Assembly: GCA_001510575.1 (NCBI GenBank)
Contig: LNGK01000011.1
Location: 248,001-312,000, forward strand
DNA from: Knoxdaviesia capensis
Lineage: Eukaryota; Ascomycota; Sordariomycetes; Microascales; Gondwanamycetaceae
Length of the DNA stretch: 64,000 bases
Direction: 5' to 3'
Below, piece by piece: positions 59,217-64,000 of the stretch. Each line of letters begins with the position of its first letter. The stretch's first letter is position 1. The notes beneath the pieces were generated by a model. It had not been told where the DNA came from. It saw only the letters and a program-made list of their open reading frames with translations, and did no database searches. The translations under genes were made by a program, and so were the position numbers.

Positions 59217-61419
59217 GTGAATGTTGCGAAACGGAGATACAGAAAAGAGTAGAACAGCGTTGACGAAGGAAGGGTTTGGTACTGTGACTTGGAGCTATAA
59301 AGAAGTGGAAAACCATGTTTGTACCGGGAACGTCAGAAAACTGGACATGCGGGACATTAAGTATCGAACGTACCTCTGTGCCAAACGTGGAATACCCCTC
59401 CCTGCATGGCAACAACACCGGATCCCTTGGAATTGGGCACCCAAAATACCCGGAAACAAGGCTTTCTCTCACGTTCATATATGGGAGCAGGGGTGCGGTG
59501 CCATACGCAACACAGCCTGATAGGTTGGATCAAGAGCCATTTACATTCTCGCCTGAGCCTTACCATGCACCCAGCGCCTATCGGGCGCGCTTTAGGTACA
59601 CGATGATTGTAACATCGTGAGCAAGACCAGCACTTGGTTGGATGCACGGTCCTTTTCCGATCTAGCCAGCTTAGGTGGTCCCGGATAAACGTTCAGCCAG
59701 AGATTCAGGGCTGAAAAAGAGGACACACCCCCTCCGTTCATACGTATGTACTCCGCAGATATGGTTTTAGCTTGAGGAGAGGAGTAAAACCTTGAACAAG
59801 AAAAAAAGACTATCCCACTCACTTATGCTGATCAGTGAACGAGTCTATTCCACTTTCTTGCTTATGAACCGTTTCCCAACTCTTGATCTATATCCACCCT
59901 TTCTACCTTTCTCCAGACAGTATGATTTCCTTCAATCGGTCTGTCCTTCGCAGAACAGCTCATGCTGATCATAGCAGACGCCATTCTAATCCAGAGGGAA
60001 CATTCCATCCCGTAGAAACTCCAGCACCGCAGGTCTGACAGCTGGCCAGTCTGGCCTTGGCAGGGTCGACGTGGCTCCCCCCACGACCCGCCCCAGGCCC
60101 ACGAGAGGATTGTAGTGTCGGAGTACTTCAACTACCTGGATGTGATCTCCAAGGCCGACGATTCTTTGCCCGCTGGGGAACCGGGGGCGGAGCACGCAAC
60201 GGCTTTGAAGCTGACTGGGTTCGGTGGCAAGGAGCCCCCGCGAACTCGGCTATCGAAGGTAAGCAGCACGGAGGCCAGACGGCTGGGACGCATGGTTACT
60301 GCCCCTCTGAGTTTATATGAAGTAGCATAATGAGCAGACTGAATAACACTGAGAATTGATTAAGCGATGTTGTCGTATTTGTAGACAGGGGTATCCCCGT
60401 AATAGATAGGCCAAGCTAGCGGCCCGAGCCGGAAACGGCGGCTTTGATTTCGAGCCCCGAAATTATACATAAATACATGTTTAGTTAGGACAAAGCTACG
60501 ATACGGCAGCGAACATTTTTCATTTTATTCGGTCACACACACAAGCTTCGAGTGCACTGTACGTGCTATTCACGTTTGTCTCAACTATTTTTTTCCCCGC
60601 GTTACACCGGGTCTCGGAAGGTTGTCCCACTTTGGCTTCGGCATCCGGGACCCACTATGAACCACACCCAAAACTACTATAAATACTCGGAAAATACCCA
60701 CTGCGTACTATCGGTGAAGCATTCTCGCCAGCCCACTCTCCTTATCTAGATCACTATAATTCAGTCTACACTATATTACTTTCTTACCCAAGCCGGAGTA
60801 TGCAGAGAAAGCAAAACGTCTTCCACGATGTTGCTAAATAAACGAAGCGAAAACTTTCAGGTCTGTCTGCGTGCGATATACAAGTGGAGTTTCTTTCGCT
60901 TCAGATGAACTGAGATTCCTAGTTGAAAACCATAATACAGGATCCCTGCCAGTGAGTTCTATTTGTTCTCAACAACCGGATCCTTGACTCTAATATCTTG
61001 CCTTCTAAGTCCACACGGAAAGGCTCAGACACCACGATACCATACCAGTTTCATACTGCGGATGAGTATTATTATGATCCGGTGTCGTCAGGAACATGCG
61101 CGGATTTTGGTGTGAGCAAAAGACAAATATGAGCTGATCAGCCTATTTCTTGTTGGCCGTAATCGTCAAAGCTCGCAGAAGCCTCTTGTATCATTTTTCC
61201 GACTATAAACCCGTATCTGCAGACACGACGGTTGTTTGGCTCCCCTCTACCAAACCGGAAGTGCCTGATATCTTCAACTCAGATCTAGCAAATAGAGTGG
61301 GTTAGAAAAGAGACCAGAAGGCAAGTTCATAGGGGTCTCCAAATAGTGGTCGAAGGCTCGGTGAAGGTGGTGTTGGGATAAGAACACTCCTTCTTATCAC
61401 CGTATGAGTGGCCGCATGT
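59217..61419. other. Gene-free interval with possible decayed promoter
   Basis: About 2.2 kb with no recognisable gene. A TATAAATA box at about 60677 followed by CT-rich leader-like sequence to about 60800 looks like a promoter without an intact gene after it, perhaps of the decayed copy C region or another lost gene. Confidence 0.4.
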
Positions 61420-61815
61420 TTACATGTCTATTATAGCGGGTATCCCGGGATCTTGTCGCGACACTGAGCGATGCCTTCTTTCTAGAACCTGGTGTAGATT
61501 CTGCGACTCGTAGACGACGTCTGGACTTGCTAGAAGCACAGCTGTCGACGATATCAGCAGATCGATGAGATCCTCGAATTCATCTGCAGTCATGCCAGGA
61601 AGCTCTTTCATGATGTTGTTGTTCTGTGTTCCAGGACCGGGGAGCGCTCTCACTCTGTCGTTCACGCCGTCATCCAGATCGTCTACGAATCGGTCACGAG
61701 TGGAACCTCCTGTTCCGCAGGGTTGGACATTCATATAGCTGCTTGTGAAGAGAGACAATGGCATGTCGTCAAAATTCCCGGCCGTGCCGGCTCGGCCCGT
61801 GTCCGACGGGACCAC
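61420..61815 (-). pseudogene. Remnant of a third copy of the A/B membrane protein family
   Basis: A minus-strand fragment reads ...DDLDDGVNDRVRALPG... then ELPGMTADEFEDLIDLLISS and TAVLLASPDVV. It aligns with copy A (VVTGITTEQFEALVDLVTAATLIMLGTSAV) and more weakly with copy B (LVTDNHLFEGILDFVVSAAVLL) at the same position in the protein. The frame ends soon after, and no membrane segments or EWPW block follow nearby, so only a short internal piece survives. Confidence 0.55.
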
Positions 61816-64000
61816 TAGCGTGTTCTAGTGATACCGGCCGGCGGAAGGAGCTGCTGCTTTATTGGAAGGAGCGACCGATTCGATATTTCGGGCAGTTCTG
61901 GTTAAGAGTGCAGTTCTTGCCAGCTGATGGCAGCTGGGGTGTGCTAGCAGATGACTCATTCACACATCCGTGAATCATTCACCACGTCACGGAGGCTATA
62001 AATAAATGAGAGAGGGTGGCCGTTCTGGGCGCCTATAAGTAAGAGCCCATACGGAAGAGAAAATGCTTCACTCACTTCCTTTTTACCCCAGTCCCGCAAA
62101 AAGGTCAGTTTTATAGTTTCTTCGTAACTTGCTCTAGTGGCTTTACAAAGTTACTCCTCATGTCCTACCCAGCGTCATCTTCCTTCCTTTCAAGTATTGA
62201 CACGAAGTATAAGGTAAAGCTTCCCCCCTAAGCTTTTCCTTCCGCTTGAGCAGAGTCCAGTCTAACCTACCCAGTACAGCATGCTTCATCTTCTATCATA
62301 ATGCCACCCAGGCCAAAACTGTCACCACGTCTACGGTGGCCGTGCTTTTCATAGGCCGAAAAGCCATCGACGGGGTGCCAATAGCGGCCCAAACACCAGT
62401 CCAGACCATTTGACTGCCAGCAGGAGACGAAGCAGAAAACGAAGAAAGACTACACCAGGCCGAACCGGCCGACTCTCCAGAGACAGGACACCAGGCCGAA
62501 CCGGCCGACTCTCCAGAGACAGGAGATGGCAGCGGGAATCTCCATCGGCGACGGAAGAAGACCTCTAGCCTCACTTTATCGAGTGCGTCGAAGAGAATCT
62601 TCACTCGTGTATGACCGACGGCCACACCAACCGCGGTGCTCCCTGCCTGGGGCCCATCGACCGGTGTACAACGGCGCGGGCACATGAAGAGAAGACATAC
62701 CTGGTGCTGTTCTCGATGATTCTAGATCGTGCCGTAAGACTTTTATCTCTTACACTCTACGCCATAGACACGCACACCATGCCAAGAACACACCAAGACG
62801 TCGGACCGACGGCGCAGCCCCGTCGACAGCCGATTCTTCGAAAAGAAAACGACCGAGCCCTTGGCCTGGCCCTAGACGGCATGGAAAACGTCATTATCCC
62901 ACCACTATCTCCCACAGCCCACGCAGCTGTGGCACTGGTACCTCGGTGCCCGACGGCCACTTGGGGCATCAGACGCAGCCGGATCTCTGGACAGTCAACT
63001 TTGACGTGCGGGTCAAGATGATTCCGAGATGTTAGAGCTGGTGGCGGACGATGTGGGCCGCCGCCTGCTGCACGGCCTGTACTGGGCGGACAAAGTGCGG
63101 CACGGGGGTTGTGCTCGGCCCCCGCAGCCGCCAAGCGATCGACACGCGCCTTCGCAAGAAGAGCTCTGACGCCGTTGAGCCGTTCTGGCGTGTTGCTAGC
63201 CCTGCTGCTACCTTAGAGAAACCCCATCACAGCTCAGCGACCGTGAGCCCCGGTCACTGCTTCGCACGCGCCGTCCGCTTCTCCAACAGGGCGAGAGCCA
63301 GAGACCCACGTGATACAGACTTCGGGGTGGTACCAAGAGCGAAGTTCACTGGAAGTGGCCTCCTCAGCACCGGAGAGTACAGAAGGGCTCTCTTATACAC
63401 ACCCAGCACGGAAGTTAGAGCGGTCAAACCACAGATATAACCGAGGAAGGCAAAGGAGCATACTAGATACCAGCTTAAAAGTCCGGTCATGCATCATCAT
63501 TACACTAGAAAGAGAGATCAAGGATCTAGAATTTGCTACCCCTACCCCAACCCCCCAACGGAGGAGACAGTTAGAAGCATCAAGCATCAACCAAGATTTC
63601 ATGAGAGAAGAACCCTCATTCATCTTTCATTTGAAAAGCTTGTAAGATAAATTCAGAAGCCTCGTGGCGCAGTGCCAGGAAGTGACAGAACACGATCAGC
63701 AGACACTGAGAAAAAGGCTGCGAGTTTGGGCGACAGTGTACGTTGCCTTCAGAAGAACAAAGCAAGAAGAAGAAAACGAAGACGTATAGATCAAAGGGCA
63801 GCCATCGTTTATAAGATCCAGGCCGAAACACAATTGTTAACCCTAGGGTTAGTTCACGTCCGGACCGAAGAGCCCGGGGGGCGGAGGACACGGCCCCACC
63901 ATCGGACCGGAAACACCCCGAACACCACATCTCCCAGAACACCACAACCACGATTTCCGGCAGAGTCACACAAACATCAGAAGGGTCTCAGTAAAGCAGT
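61816..64000. other. Right-end interval without a recognised gene
   Basis: Contains a TATAAATA motif at about 62000, a 36-bp tandem duplication (62452-62523), and several open frames of 100-140 codons on both strands, none with a recognisable domain. A telomere-like AACCCTAGGGTTAG palindrome lies near 63839. Confidence 0.45.
62452..62523. repeat. 36-bp perfect tandem duplication
   Basis: Two adjacent identical 36-base units beginning ACACCAGGCCGAACCGGC. The unit is a multiple of three, so it would encode a 12-residue repeat in any frame (for example PVSGESAGSAWC on the minus strand). Confidence 0.92.

Noticed and set aside
60390..60475. tRNA- or SINE-like sequence (A-box- and B-box-like stretches)
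   Set aside because: No acceptor-stem pairing or anticodon arm could be drawn; similarity is limited to a TTCGAGCC stretch.
62611..63440. Plus-strand frames of about 130 codons at the right end
   Set aside because: No recognisable motif, no plausible splice connection and no supporting composition; left as unannotated.

Overview
The window is a piece of a filamentous ascomycete chromosome, most probably from the Eurotiales (Penicillium/Aspergillus type). The evidence is short introns of about 50-100 bases with CTAAC-like branch sites, a fungal gene set (COX12, eS10, SDE2, SEC31, GET2, homocitrate synthase, GAPDH), and transposon relics mutated from CpA to TpA, the signature of repeat-induced point mutation (RIP). 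No tRNA, rRNA or CRISPR array was seen.

Left part (1-9.6 kb). The 5' half of a zinc-dependent medium-chain dehydrogenase runs off the left edge on the minus strand. After a gap-containing non-coding stretch come a truncated Ty3/Gypsy relic (about 3470-5290), an AT-rich tract, and a broken NLR-type gene (alpha/beta-hydrolase plus NACHT) that has a frameshift and lacks a C-terminal repeat domain.

Housekeeping core (9.7-26.5 kb). Genes are compact, often in divergent or convergent pairs: eS10 (-) and sde2 (+); cox12 (-) and a B12D/MLRQ-like small mitochondrial protein (+); a cyclophilin-E-type RRM protein (-) and sec31 (+); get2 (+) facing homocitrate synthase (-). They serve translation, splicing, respiration, COPII vesicle coats, tail-anchored protein insertion and the first step of alpha-aminoadipate lysine synthesis. 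Two genes need micro-exons (5 and 3 nt) to keep the expected protein, and homocitrate synthase has an in-frame candidate upstream first exon.

Transposon and middle part (28.7-47.5 kb). A complete Ty1/Copia element (28712-34292) with 188-bp LTRs and a 5-bp target duplication carries RIP damage throughout its interior and in just over half of its 5' LTR, while the 3' LTR is clean. It is followed by a TMEM135-like membrane protein gene (-), a gene-free stretch of about 5.7 kb, a bHLH transcription factor (+) and GAPDH (-), the latter with a probable 5'-UTR intron.

Right part (47.5-64 kb). This is accessory sequence. Two large tandem paralogues (about 840 and 802 residues, both minus strand) form a membrane protein family I cannot name. 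The first carries a one-base frameshift, and a third copy survives only as a fragment near 61.5 kb. A decayed tetratricopeptide-repeat gene lies between the two large copies. This array is the best candidate in the window for something undescribed. The rest of the right end is non-coding as far as I can see, with small tandem repeats.
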